Positions 26,457 through 34,917 of a DNA stretch of 64,000 nucleotides are shown here, piece by piece. Position 1 is the first letter of the stretch. Every line of letters starts with the position of its first letter. The translations under genes were made by a program, and so were the position numbers. Source of the stretch: Fictibacillus sp. FJAT-27399 (lineage in GTDB: Bacteria > Bacillota > Bacilli > Bacillales > Fictibacillaceae); the NCBI RefSeq assembly GCF_001510655.1, contig NZ_LMVC01000002.1, forward strand, positions 1,090,379-1,154,378, given 5' to 3'. Under the pieces are notes generated by a model. The model was not told where the DNA came from, did no database searches, and saw only the letters and a list, made by a program, of their open reading frames with translations.

Positions 26457-26891
26457 ATGAAAAAAGGTTCTATCGAATTTGAAAACGGCGAAAAAATTTC
26501 CATCGAGCTTTTTCCGGAAGAAGCACCGGGGACAGTAGCTAACTTTGAAAAATTAGCAAACGAAGGTTTCTACAATGGGGTAACATTCCATCGTGTAATT
26601 CCTGGCTTCGTAGCACAAGGCGGAGATCCGACAGGAACAGGTGCAGGCGGCCCTGGCTATACGATCAAATGCGAAACAGCCGGAAACCCTCACAAACACG
26701 TGGCTGGTTCTCTTTCAATGGCACATGCCGGCAAAGACACAGGCGGAAGCCAGTTCTTTATCGTTCATGAGCCGCAGCCGCATTTAAACGGCGTTCATAC
26801 TGTTTTCGGACAAGTTACCGAAGGCATGGACACGGTTCTTCGAATCAAACAAGGCGATGTAATGAAAGAAGTTAAAGTTTGGGAAGAATAA
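26457..26891 (+). CDS. ppiB: Peptidyl-prolyl cis-trans isomerase, cyclophilin type
   Basis: 144 residues, single cyclophilin domain without signal peptide, thus cytoplasmic. Active-site segments [25 protein letters not shown] and [15 protein letters not shown] are intact. It speeds proline isomerisation in protein folding. AGGAGG lies about 8 bases before the start. Monocistronic: a terminator follows directly. Confidence 0.95.
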   Translation: MKKGSIEFENGEKISIELFPEEAPGTVANFEKLANEGFYNGVTFHRVIPGFVAQGGDPTGTGAGGPGYTIKCETAGNPHKHVAGSLSMAHAGKDTGGSQFFIVHEPQPHLNGVHTVFGQVTEGMDTVLRIKQGDVMKEVKVWEE

Positions 26892-26898
26892 GAATAGT

Positions 26899-26928
26899 GA
26901 AAACCCCCGGTTTCCCGGGGGTTTTTTT
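26899..26928. terminator. Terminator between ppiB and ypuF
   Basis: AACCCCCGG / CCGGGGGTT stem then seven T on the plus strand. On the minus strand only four T follow, so it may serve ypuF weakly. Confidence 0.88.
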
Positions 26929-26973
26929 GTGGGATATTCTTGTGGGAAAAGGTTTGAAGTGCGCCGCTCGGCC

Positions 26974-27492
26974 TCAGCTCTTCTTTTTCATCCGCAGCTG
27001 CTTTTGCGCTTCACGTTCTAAAATAACATCACTCCGGTCACGCAGTTTATGCTTGTGCACGATCTTTTCATCCGCCATATCGCTTTCATTGCCCCAAACC
27101 GAGCCTTGTTTTTCGATGCAGCGGCAGCACTGGTCCATGAGTGCTTCATCTGCAACAGGAAGATTCAGATCTGTAAAAGGCATTCGACATTCGATCTCAT
27201 CCAATCTTATCATGAGCCTTTCCAGCAGCGCTGTGCCATCAAGTCCGAGCCTCGTGAGATCCTCTTTATGTGCGGACAGTTTACCGATTGCGCTCTTCAT
27301 CATTCTGAGTGCTCCAATGTCATTGCCTCTGCGCTGATGGTAGAGTGAGACCGCGACCTGGATCAATCCGACCCAGACGCCGTTTTGCTGACCTTCGCTT
27401 TTCCAATGCTCTTCAAGTACTTCATGGCATTCGAAAAAGTCCCTCGATCCGTGGAAGTAGGCAAGGTATTCAATGTATGCTTCTGGGTACAT
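26974..27492 (-). CDS. ypuF: DUF309 family protein (YpuF-like)
   Basis: 172 residues. The N-terminal two-thirds is the DUF309 helical domain with the diagnostic FHGSRDFFECHEVLEEHWK and LIQVAVSLYHQRRGN. The tail is highly charged. ATG 27492 sits 6 bases after AGGAGG; the frame is open further upstream, but that stretch overlaps the scpA promoter and lacks a ribosome site. It diverges from scpA, as in B. subtilis. Function is unknown. Confidence 0.85.
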   Translation of the reverse strand: MYPEAYIEYLAYFHGSRDFFECHEVLEEHWKSEGQQNGVWVGLIQVAVSLYHQRRGNDIGALRMMKSAIGKLSAHKEDLTRLGLDGTALLERLMIRLDEIECRMPFTDLNLPVADEALMDQCCRCIEKQGSVWGNESDMADEKIVHKHKLRDRSDVILEREAQKQLRMKKKS

Positions 27493-27618
27493 CAATGGCC
27501 TCCTGGTTTGCTTTTTACAATCTATCTTACTAAAAATTTTAAGATGCAAAAAGGAACTGTGTTTAAAATATGGTATAATTCCGGTACAATATTGAATTTG
27601 GAAACAGGGGTTACTACT

Positions 27619-28374
27619 ATGAAGTATAGCGTGAAAGTCGATGCATTTGAAGGTCCTCTCGATCTGCTCCTGCATCTGATCACTTCGTACGAGATCGATA
27701 TATACGATATACCCGTTGCTGCGATTACAGAGCAATATATGAACTATATACATACGATGCAGGAATTAAAATTGGATGTGGCCAGTGAATACCTGGTCAT
27801 GGCGGCAACGCTTCTCGCCATCAAGAGCAAGATGCTGCTCCCAAAACAGGACGTACAGGATCTTGATCAGCAGATGGAGATTGAGATGGATGAAGATCCC
27901 CGGGAAGATCTCGTCCGCAGGCTTATTGAATATCGAAAATTTAAGCAGGCGGCAGTCGGCCTGAAGGAGAAAGAAACGGCCAGAAGCATGATCTTTACAA
28001 GGGAGGCTATGGATCTGACGTACTATGAAAACCAAGAAGAAGAAGTCAATCCCGTAGCTAACGTAACGATCTATGATATGCTCGCCGCCATGCAGAAGAT
28101 TTTTACTAAAAAACTCGAGAAGGCGCCGAGAAAAACAACGATTGAGCGCCAGGAGATCCCGATTGAGACAAGGATGAAGCAGATCATCAATGAGATCCGT
28201 TATTCGAGCGGCAGAAAGAAATTTTCCGATCTTTTCACCTCCTCAAACCGGGAACATCTTGTTGTCACTTTTCTGGCTGTGCTGGAATTAATGAAGACGA
28301 AAGATGTGACATGTGAGCAAGAAAACAATTTTAGCGAAATTTTTATTTATGCAACAAAGGAGAATGAAGTTTGA
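27619..28374 (+). CDS. scpA: Segregation and condensation protein A (kleisin)
   Basis: 251 residues. The kleisin N-terminus YSVKVDAFEGPLDLLLHLI, the middle acidic linker and the C-terminal winged helix (FSDLFTSSNREHLVVTFLAVLELMK) are all present. It bridges SMC head domains and recruits ScpB in the condensin complex at the origin. The start ATG 27619 is after CAGGGG; the upstream frame to 27385 is antisense to ypuF. A TATAAT -10 is at 27574-27579. Confidence 0.96.
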   Translation: MKYSVKVDAFEGPLDLLLHLITSYEIDIYDIPVAAITEQYMNYIHTMQELKLDVASEYLVMAATLLAIKSKMLLPKQDVQDLDQQMEIEMDEDPREDLVRRLIEYRKFKQAAVGLKEKETARSMIFTREAMDLTYYENQEEEVNPVANVTIYDMLAAMQKIFTKKLEKAPRKTTIERQEIPIETRMKQIINEIRYSSGRKKFSDLFTSSNREHLVVTFLAVLELMKTKDVTCEQENNFSEIFIYATKENEV

Positions 28375-28955
28375 GTCAATCAGCAGAACATAAAGCGGTC
28401 ATTGAAGGGCTAATATTTGTTTCGGGGGAAGAGGGTATTGAAAAAAAGCAGATAGCAGACGTTCTGCAGATCAGCATGGATGCGGCTGAAGAGCTTCTTG
28501 ATGAGCTGGTCAAAGACTACAAGTCTGATACGAGAGGCATGGAAATCATTGAAATCGCCGGTTCATTCCAGTTTGTTACGAAGCGCGAACATGCCTGCTA
28601 TTATGAAAGGCTTGTATCTGCTCCCTCCCACTCCAGCCTGTCACAGGCAGCTTTGGAAACACTTGCAATCATCGCCTATAAACAGCCGATCACGAGGGCT
28701 GAAATAGAGGAAGTCAGAGGGGTAAAGACTGAAAAGCCGCTGCAGACGCTCTCTTCTAAAGGGCTCATCAAAGAAACAGGCCGTGCAGAAGGAACCGGCC
28801 GGGCTATTCTATACGGTACGACAAAGAATTTTCTGGAGCATTTTGGTTTAAAGTCATTGCACGAACTTCCGCCGCTCCCTGAGAAAGTGAACGATCAATC
28901 GATTGAAGAGGAAGCGGATCTGTTTTTTTCAAAGTTTCAAGAAACGATGGAATAA
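28371..28955 (+). CDS. scpB: Segregation and condensation protein B
   Basis: 194 residues with two winged-helix domains. Family blocks are EGLIFVSGEEGI, SQAALETLAIIAYKQPITRAEIEEVRGV and GTGRAILYGTTKNFLEHFGL. It dimerises and binds ScpA in the SMC complex. The TTG start at 28371 overlaps the scpA stop by 4 bases and has AAAGGAG at 8 bases. Confidence 0.96.
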   Translation: MSQSAEHKAVIEGLIFVSGEEGIEKKQIADVLQISMDAAEELLDELVKDYKSDTRGMEIIEIAGSFQFVTKREHACYYERLVSAPSHSSLSQAALETLAIIAYKQPITRAEIEEVRGVKTEKPLQTLSSKGLIKETGRAEGTGRAILYGTTKNFLEHFGLKSLHELPPLPEKVNDQSIEEEADLFFSKFQETME

Positions 28956-28976
28956 TGGGAACAGGAGTTGAAGGCC

Positions 28977-29339
28977 TTGAAAATTAGAGCATGTACAGGA
29001 TATGAGCTGGAAAAGGAAAAGCCGAACTCGCCGGAAGATTTTTTTAACCGTTCAGAAGTATTCTATGAACAAGAAGGACAAGAAAAAAGTTTTCAGCTTC
29101 TTTACGTGAGATATTTTGAGGAACAGCTCCTGCCGCGCATCTCGGAACAATTAATCACGGATGATGGAGAGCAGCTGGCGATTAAAGACATCGCAGCCCT
29201 GGTTTGCTTGCTTCATTTGAAGGATGCCCTGGAAAGAAGAAGACTTTACATGAACAGGGAGGAAAACTTTCTTTCTCTCTTTCAGAACGTGGATTGGTCT
29301 GATGTTAAAAAGATTTGGAAAACGGTAAAACAGCAGTAA
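28977..29339 (+). CDS. Hypothetical protein downstream of scpB
   Basis: 120 residues, no family recognised. It is soluble, helix-rich and charged; the N-terminal part LKIRACTGYELEKEK is followed by acidic and aromatic stretches. It begins at TTG 28977, 9 bases from AGGAG; another TTG at 28968 lies directly against that site. Spacing of 21 bases from scpB and a terminator right after its stop suggest it is the last gene of the scpAB unit. B. subtilis has ypuI near here, but I see no resemblance to that protein. Confidence 0.7.
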   Translation: MKIRACTGYELEKEKPNSPEDFFNRSEVFYEQEGQEKSFQLLYVRYFEEQLLPRISEQLITDDGEQLAIKDIAALVCLLHLKDALERRRLYMNREENFLSLFQNVDWSDVKKIWKTVKQQ

Positions 29340-29369
29340 AAAAACGTCTCCTTAATGGAGGCTTTTTTT
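29340..29369 (+). terminator. Terminator of the scpAB unit
   Basis: GTCTCC / GGAGGC stem with one G-T pair and a 5-base loop, preceded by A and followed by seven T. Confidence 0.8.
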
Positions 29370-29444
29370 ATTAGAAAGAAATAAGGGCGTAAAACCGGTA
29401 TTAAAAGGGAAAACTTACGTAACTACCCATACGGAGGTTTCAAC

Positions 29445-30533
29445 ATGCCCAAAATTGTATCCGTTCAAACAACGAATCTTCCACATAAGCTGGAACAAGA
29501 ACAGGCTCTCGAATTTGCACGGGGATTATTTTCTCAGTCATTTAAAGATATTGAGAGACTTCTGAAGGTGTTTCACAATGGCGAGATTGCGACCCGCCAT
29601 TTTGCGAAGCCGCTGGAGTGGTTCAAAGAAACGCACTCTTTTCAGGAGAAGAACGATTTTTACATCGAAACCGCAACCAAGTATGGCGGAAGAGCGATTA
29701 AAAAATGTCTGCAAGATTCCCCCTTTTTAAGAAGGAATATTGAATATAAGGAGATTGATGCGATTTTCTTTATTTCCAGTTCTGGTTTTTCCACACCGAG
29801 CATTGAGGCAAGAATCATGAATGAACTGCCATTCTCACCCCATACAAAACGGGTGCCGATCTGGGGGCTTGGCTGTGCGGGAGGGGCATCGGGTTTTTCC
29901 CGAGCCTATGATTATTGCCGGGCGTATCCGAAAGCAAACGTCCTCGTACTAAGTGTGGAGCTGTGCAGCTTAACGTTTCAGCATGATGATCACAGTAAAA
30001 GCAACCTTGTCGGCACATCGCTCTTTTCAGACGGGGTCGGCTGTGCGCTTCTTTGCGGCGATGAGTCGGATGCGGCAGAAGCCTCAGCATTTCAAGCGAT
30101 ACCTGAAGTGAAAGATACGATGTCCACACTTATGCCGAACTCTGAAGATGTCATGGGGTGGGATGTGAAAGATAACGGACTCTATGTGGTATTTTCAAGG
30201 GACATACCGAATATTATCCGGGGCTGGCTGAAACCGAACGTGGACGAGTTCCTCGAAAAGAACAGCTTAACCGGGAGGGATATCAAACACTTTATCGCTC
30301 ATCCGGGAGGAAAAAAAGTATTAGATGCCTACATTGATGCTCTTGAGATACCGCCGGAAAAGACGGAGATTTCCAAAGCGGTGCTGAAGGAGTTTGGCAA
30401 TATGTCGTCAGCTACGGTGTTTTATGTGATGGAACGGTTTATGGCAAGAATGCCTGAACGGGGTGAAACCGGACTGATGGCAGCGCTTGGACCCGGTTTT
30501 TCTTCTGAACTGCTGTACATACAATGGACATAG
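29445..30533 (+). CDS. bpsA: Type III polyketide synthase, alkylpyrone-forming (BpsA-like)
   Basis: 362 residues, chalcone-synthase fold. The catalytic triad is visible: Cys144 in WGLGCAGGASG, His286 in FIAHPGGKK and Asn319 in FGNMSSATVF. B. subtilis BpsA makes triketide alkylpyrones from long-chain fatty acyl-CoA and malonyl-CoA. The adjacent methyltransferase-like gene, 12 bases downstream, matches the bpsA-bpsB pair. It lies between scpB and dacB, a site where B. subtilis has other genes, so the pair has moved or been inserted here. Confidence 0.9.
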   Translation: MPKIVSVQTTNLPHKLEQEQALEFARGLFSQSFKDIERLLKVFHNGEIATRHFAKPLEWFKETHSFQEKNDFYIETATKYGGRAIKKCLQDSPFLRRNIEYKEIDAIFFISSSGFSTPSIEARIMNELPFSPHTKRVPIWGLGCAGGASGFSRAYDYCRAYPKANVLVLSVELCSLTFQHDDHSKSNLVGTSLFSDGVGCALLCGDESDAAEASAFQAIPEVKDTMSTLMPNSEDVMGWDVKDNGLYVVFSRDIPNIIRGWLKPNVDEFLEKNSLTGRDIKHFIAHPGGKKVLDAYIDALEIPPEKTEISKAVLKEFGNMSSATVFYVMERFMARMPERGETGLMAALGPGFSSELLYIQWT

Positions 30534-30545
30534 GGGGGAATGATC

Positions 30546-31100
30546 GTGTTTTTTCTTTTTCTCGGTGCACTGATTCTTCAAAGGCTTGCAGAGCTTGTAA
30601 TCGCAAGGAGGAATGAAACGTTTCTTCGTTCGAAAGGAGCGTTTGAAGCAGGACAGGAACATTACAAATGGATGGTGGCGATTCATGCTTCATTTTTTTT
30701 CTTCTTGCTCCTCGAAGTCACACTATTCCATAAAGAGCCGGCCACCTGGTGGTGGATCCCTTTCTCTCTTTTTTTACTCGCCCAGATGGCCCGTGTTTGG
30801 TGCCTCAGATCGCTCGGGGCCTTTTGGAACACGAAAATTATTATTCTGCCTGGGGCACAAGTGGTGGCAAGAGGCCCTTACAAATATATCAGACACCCAA
30901 ACTATTGTATCGTAACCATGGAGATCATCACGATCCCTCTTGTCTTTCAGGCCTATTTCACAGCTCTTCTTTTTCTTGTTTTAAACGCTGTTATCCTATC
31001 TGTCCGAATTCCAACAGAAGAGAGAGCCCTTCAGGAGGCAACCGATTACGGACAGCGATTCGACGGGAAACACAGATTCTTACCTGGTGACGAAACATAA
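30546..31100 (+). CDS. bpsB: Isoprenylcysteine carboxyl methyltransferase-like membrane protein (BpsB-like)
   Basis: 184 residues, with about four membrane segments and the ICMT-type SAM-binding end (GPYKYIRHPNYC, then IPTEERAL). In B. subtilis BpsB (YpbQ) O-methylates the alkylpyrones of BpsA. GTG 30546 is 7 bases from AGGGGGG; an in-frame ATG at 30540 is almost fused to that site. The short gap to bpsA implies a two-gene operon. Confidence 0.85.
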   Translation: MFFLFLGALILQRLAELVIARRNETFLRSKGAFEAGQEHYKWMVAIHASFFFFLLLEVTLFHKEPATWWWIPFSLFLLAQMARVWCLRSLGAFWNTKIIILPGAQVVARGPYKYIRHPNYCIVTMEIITIPLVFQAYFTALLFLVLNAVILSVRIPTEERALQEATDYGQRFDGKHRFLPGDET

Positions 31101-31116
31101 TTGGATATAATTTACC

Positions 31117-31145
31117 ATCATAACCGTCCTGTTTTTGCATAAACT
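31117..31145 (+). promoter_or_regulatory. Candidate SigE promoter of dacB-spmAB
   Basis: CATAAC, a spacer of about 14 bases and CATAAACT resemble the SigE pattern. It lies 30 bases before dacB, which is SigE-dependent in B. subtilis. Confidence 0.45.
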
Positions 31146-31174
31146 TGTACAAAACAACTAAGGACGGGATACTT

Positions 31175-32347
31175 ATGCTCTATACATCGAAAAAATGGAT
31201 TCTGCCGATATTAATAGCCGTAATGATCTTTCCTTATGCGCCATTTTCAGCTCATGCTGATGGTCCTGGTATTTCCGCGAGAGCTGCTATCCTCATGGAT
31301 CAGGAATCAGGAAGAATCCTTTATGCCAGAAATGAACACCGGCCGATGCGGATCGCCAGCATCACCAAAATCATGACTGCTATACTCGCGATTGAATCTG
31401 GAAAACTTCAGGACCGGGTGACGGTCAGCGAAAAAGCGACCAAAACGGAAGGTTCTTCACTTTATTTAAAGCCAGGTGAGCATATTTCCCTAAATGATCT
31501 GGTATATGGTTTAATGCTTCGCTCAGGGAATGATTCAGCTGTAGCCATCGCAGAGTATGTCGGAGGCAGCTTTGATGGTTTCGTTTACATGATGAATCAA
31601 AAAGCCCGGGAAATCGGCATGAAGAACACGCTTTTCCGCAACCCGCACGGACTTGATGATCATGATGACCATTATTCCACCGCCTATGATATGGCGGTGC
31701 TCACACGTTATGCAATGGAGAATCCTCAGTTCCGAGAGATATCGTCCTCTGCTATCTACCGGTCTCCTCAAGAAGGCGAGAAGTGGGATCGGGTTTGGCG
31801 AAACAAAAATAAAATGCTTAAACGGTATCCCTATTCTACGGGAGGAAAGACCGGCTATACAAGGCTTGCAAAACGAACACTCGTATCGACAGCCAAGAAA
31901 GACGGAATGGGGCTCATTGCGGTAACGCTGAACGATCCGGACGACTGGGAAGATCATGCTGCTATGTTTAATTGGGGCTATCGGACGTTTCACCTTGCCA
32001 GCATCGTGAAAAAAGGGGTCGTTGACGGAATCAAGCTGAAAGCCTATAAAAATAAGATTGAAGCTTCAAGAGATTTTCGATACCCTCTTATGAAAGGCGA
32101 GAAAAAAGAAGTTCAGAAATCCGTCACTCTATACCAGCCTCCAAAAGGAGGGAAGTGGAAAGAAGGAGCCATTCCCAAACCGATTGGGAAAATGAAAGTC
32201 ATGCTGGGGGAAACGATGATCGCCGATTTGCCTTTATATTATGAAGGAAAAGGATTGGTGAAGGAAGACAGCAAGACATTCTGGAGTGTGTTCAAGGACA
32301 TGGTGGCATCCCTTTTCTCAATCAGCTCAGGTGTAAGACATGGTTAA
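31175..32347 (+). CDS. dacB: D-alanyl-D-alanine carboxypeptidase DacB (PBP5*)
   Basis: 390 residues, S11 family. A signal peptide ends near SAHADG (residues 25-30). Catalytic motifs are S62-xx-K65, S117-G-N119 and K225-T-G. It acts in the mother cell to set the low cross-linking of spore cortex. An in-frame start at 31145 exists, but ATG 31175 follows AAGGACGG and gives a normal signal peptide. It overlaps spmA by 8 bases, giving the dacB-spmA-spmB operon known from B. subtilis. Confidence 0.94.
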   Translation: MLYTSKKWILPILIAVMIFPYAPFSAHADGPGISARAAILMDQESGRILYARNEHRPMRIASITKIMTAILAIESGKLQDRVTVSEKATKTEGSSLYLKPGEHISLNDLVYGLMLRSGNDSAVAIAEYVGGSFDGFVYMMNQKAREIGMKNTLFRNPHGLDDHDDHYSTAYDMAVLTRYAMENPQFREISSSAIYRSPQEGEKWDRVWRNKNKMLKRYPYSTGGKTGYTRLAKRTLVSTAKKDGMGLIAVTLNDPDDWEDHAAMFNWGYRTFHLASIVKKGVVDGIKLKAYKNKIEASRDFRYPLMKGEKKEVQKSVTLYQPPKGGKWKEGAIPKPIGKMKVMLGETMIADLPLYYEGKGLVKEDSKTFWSVFKDMVASLFSISSGVRHG

Positions 32348-32933
32348 TTACATCTGGGTGGGGATGATGGTGACAGGGTTCATTGTCGCCATGCTGACTG
32401 GAAACATCGATAAGGTGAACGCGGCTGTTTTTAAAAGCGCACAGGAAGCAGTAACGATCAGTCTAGGAATGGTCAGTATCCTTGTTTTTTGGCTCGGCCT
32501 CATGAAAATTGCCGAAAAGGGCGGACTGCTGGAAATGCTTGCCCTTCTGTTCCGTCCAATCGTCAAGCGCCTCTTTCCGGATGTGCCCGAAGGCCATCCT
32601 GCACTCGGCTATATTTTATCCAATATGGTAGCTAATCTTTTTGGCCTTGGGAACGCAGCCACACCAATGGGGATCAAAGCGATGGAACAGCTGAAGAAAC
32701 TGAACGGCGGGAAAAATGAAGCGAGCCGCTCGATGATCACCCTGCTGGCGATCAACACATCAAGCATCACGCTGATTCCAACAACGATTATTGCGATCAG
32801 AATGAATTATGGATCTTCCAATCCTACAGACATTGTCGGGACAACGCTGCTCGCAACGGGAGTCTCGACGGTGTTTGCACTTTGTATTGACCGTTTTTTC
32901 TATTATCGGTCAAGCAGGAAGGGGAAGAAATAG
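32340..32933 (+). CDS. spmA: Spore maturation protein A
   Basis: 197 residues, polytopic membrane protein of the nucleoside-recognition (Gate) domain family. The blocks NLFGLGNAATPMGIKAMEQL and LLAINTSSITLIPTTIIAIR are typical. SpmA and SpmB are needed for full spore core dehydration. It is translated from within the end of dacB. Confidence 0.94.
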   Translation: MVNYIWVGMMVTGFIVAMLTGNIDKVNAAVFKSAQEAVTISLGMVSILVFWLGLMKIAEKGGLLEMLALLFRPIVKRLFPDVPEGHPALGYILSNMVANLFGLGNAATPMGIKAMEQLKKLNGGKNEASRSMITLLAINTSSITLIPTTIIAIRMNYGSSNPTDIVGTTLLATGVSTVFALCIDRFFYYRSSRKGKK

Positions 32934-32936
32934 ATT

Positions 32937-33467
32937 ATGAGTTTCATAAATTCATTTTCAATCTGGTTTATCCCATTTTTGATCGGCTTTATTTTACTGT
33001 ATGGAACAGTAAAAAAAGTTCCGACCTATGAAGCCTTTGTAGAAGGCGGAAAAGAAGGGTTCTCCCTCGCTGTCTCCATGATACCTTATCTGGTTGGAAT
33101 GCTCGTTTCTATATCCGTGTTCCGGGCTTCAGGTGCGCTTGATCTCTTGCTTGATTTCGGGAAACCGTTCTTTGATTTTATTCACGTCCCCGGAGAAGTG
33201 GTGCCGCTCGGTCTGATGCGCACCATTTCAGGAAGCGGAGCACTTGGCATGACCTCTGATCTTATCGCTTCCAACGGGCCTGATTCATTTATAGGCAGAC
33301 TGGCCTCTACGATTCAAGGAAGCACAGATACGACGTTCTATGTTTTAACCGTCTACTTTGGAGCGGTCGGCATCCGCAAGATGGGGTACGCGCTGAAAGT
33401 AGGACTCCTTGCTGACCTGGTTGGATTTATCGCTTCTATCATAGTCGTTACCATCGTATTTTCATAG
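32937..33467 (+). CDS. spmB: Spore maturation protein B
   Basis: 176 residues, Gate-domain membrane protein. The family blocks LMRTISGSGALGM and STIQGSTDTTFYVLTVYFGA are present. It begins 3 bases after spmA with GGAAGGGGA upstream, and ends the operon at a terminator. Confidence 0.94.
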   Translation: MSFINSFSIWFIPFLIGFILLYGTVKKVPTYEAFVEGGKEGFSLAVSMIPYLVGMLVSISVFRASGALDLLLDFGKPFFDFIHVPGEVVPLGLMRTISGSGALGMTSDLIASNGPDSFIGRLASTIQGSTDTTFYVLTVYFGAVGIRKMGYALKVGLLADLVGFIASIIVVTIVFS

Positions 33468-33502
33468 AACACACCGAACCCACAAATGTTCGGTGTGTTT
33501 TT
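33468..33502 (+). terminator. Terminator of dacB-spmAB
   Basis: A perfect 12-bp stem, AACACACCGAAC with GTTCGGTGTGTT, directly after the spmB stop, then a T run. Confidence 0.9.
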
Positions 33503-33573
33503 GTGTGAAGAACATTGAAGCTCAGCTTGAGAAATGGAAGTGTAGAGAGTATGATGTTAAATGAGGTGAAATC

Positions 33574-34323
33574 ATGGAACGTTTACAAAAAGTAATTGCC
33601 CAGAGCGGCATTACATCAAGGCGAAAAGCTGAAGAATTAATATTGGAAGGAAAAGTTAAAGTCAATGGAACCGTTGTGCAGGAGCTTGGTACGAAGGTTT
33701 CTCCAAAAGACCGCATCGAAGTAAATGGAGTGCAAATAGAAAGGGAACAGCCTGTATACTTTCTGATGTACAAGCCTTCGGGTGTCATCACTGCTGTTTC
33801 GGACGACAAAGGTAGAAAGGTTGTTACGGATTATTTTCAGGATATCGTGGAAGAGCGGATCTTTCCGGTCGGCCGTTTGGACTATGACACTTCTGGTGTT
33901 TTGATCATGACCAACGACGGTGCATTTGCCAATGAACTGATGCATCCGAAATATAAGGTGGACAAATCGTACATTGCGAAAGTAAAAGGTATTCCCGAAC
34001 GTGAAGTGCTGAAAAAGCTTGAAAAGGGGGTCGTGCTTGAAGATGGCAAGACCGCGCCTGCAAAAGTGAAGTTCATCTCAGGGGACAGGAAGAAACAGAC
34101 CTCAATTATTGAACTGATCATACACGAAGGAAGAAACCGGCAAGTTAGAAGAATGTTTGAAGCGATCGGACATCCTGTGATGAAACTGAAGAGGGAGCGT
34201 TATGCCTTTTTAGATGTGAAAGGGCTGAATCCCGGCGAATTCAGAGAACTGACGCCGCATGAAGTGAAACAGCTGCGCAACCAGGCTGTCACACAACCGT
34301 CAAAAAAGAGAGGCCATAAATAA
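33574..34323 (+). CDS. rluB: 23S rRNA pseudouridine synthase B
   Basis: 249 residues. An S4 RNA-binding domain (about 1-55) is followed by the RsuA/RluB catalytic domain, with the catalytic Asp103 in GRLDYDTSGVLIMTNDG and the C-terminal IHEGRNRQVRRMFEAIGHPV. It is expected to modify the helix-89 region of 23S rRNA. It precedes resA as in B. subtilis (ypuL). Confidence 0.93.
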   Translation: MERLQKVIAQSGITSRRKAEELILEGKVKVNGTVVQELGTKVSPKDRIEVNGVQIEREQPVYFLMYKPSGVITAVSDDKGRKVVTDYFQDIVEERIFPVGRLDYDTSGVLIMTNDGAFANELMHPKYKVDKSYIAKVKGIPEREVLKKLEKGVVLEDGKTAPAKVKFISGDRKKQTSIIELIIHEGRNRQVRRMFEAIGHPVMKLKRERYAFLDVKGLNPGEFRELTPHEVKQLRNQAVTQPSKKRGHK

Positions 34324-34375
34324 AATTTCAAGCGTTATAGTTAAGTTGGGAACATATAAAATGGGGGCGTCATAA

Positions 34376-34903
34376 TTGAATAAGAAAAGAAGACTGGTGT
34401 TTCGCTCAATTCTTCTTGCCGTCATAGCTCTTGCCGTCGGTTATACCTTTTACAATAATGTGTTTCAAGATAAGAGCGGCAGTGTGCAAAAGGGCGATAA
34501 GGCACCTGATTTTGAGCTGACGGATCTGCAGGGAAACAAAGTCCAGCTGTCAGATTACAAAGGAAAAGGAGTGTTCTTGAACTTCTGGGGAACATGGTGC
34601 AAGCCTTGTCAGCGCGAGATGCCATATATGCAAAAGGAATATAAAGAGTATCAGAAACATGGAGTAGAGATTCTGGCCGTCAACGTTGGGGAATCCAATG
34701 TTTCTGTGAAAAATTTTGCGGACCGCTTTCATCTGTCCTTTCCTATTCCACTCGATGGTTCACGGGAAGTGACGAAGGCTTATGGCATCGGACCGATTCC
34801 TACAACATTCCTTGTTGATAAGAACGGAAACATCATTGAGAAAACGAGTGAATCACTTTCTAATGAAACGATTAAAGAGTATATGGAAAAAATCAAGCCG
34901 TAA
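34376..34903 (+). CDS. resA: Thiol-disulfide oxidoreductase ResA
   Basis: 175 residues. One N-terminal membrane anchor (about 8-27), then a thioredoxin-like domain on the outer face with Cys75 and Cys78 (WCKPCQREMP) and the conserved Glu81. It reduces the CXXCH cysteines of apocytochrome c. B. subtilis ResA has CEPC; here the second residue is Lys, which may shift the redox potential. A TTG start after GGGGGCG. First gene of resABC. Confidence 0.93.
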   Translation: MNKKRRLVFRSILLAVIALAVGYTFYNNVFQDKSGSVQKGDKAPDFELTDLQGNKVQLSDYKGKGVFLNFWGTWCKPCQREMPYMQKEYKEYQKHGVEILAVNVGESNVSVKNFADRFHLSFPIPLDGSREVTKAYGIGPIPTTFLVDKNGNIIEKTSESLSNETIKEYMEKIKP

Positions 34904-34917
34904 CGGGGTGTGCAAAT

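Noticed and set aside
27385-27618. N-terminal extension of scpA
   Set aside because: The upstream part is antisense to ypuF and contains the scpA promoter region; the kleisin N-terminus begins at 27619.
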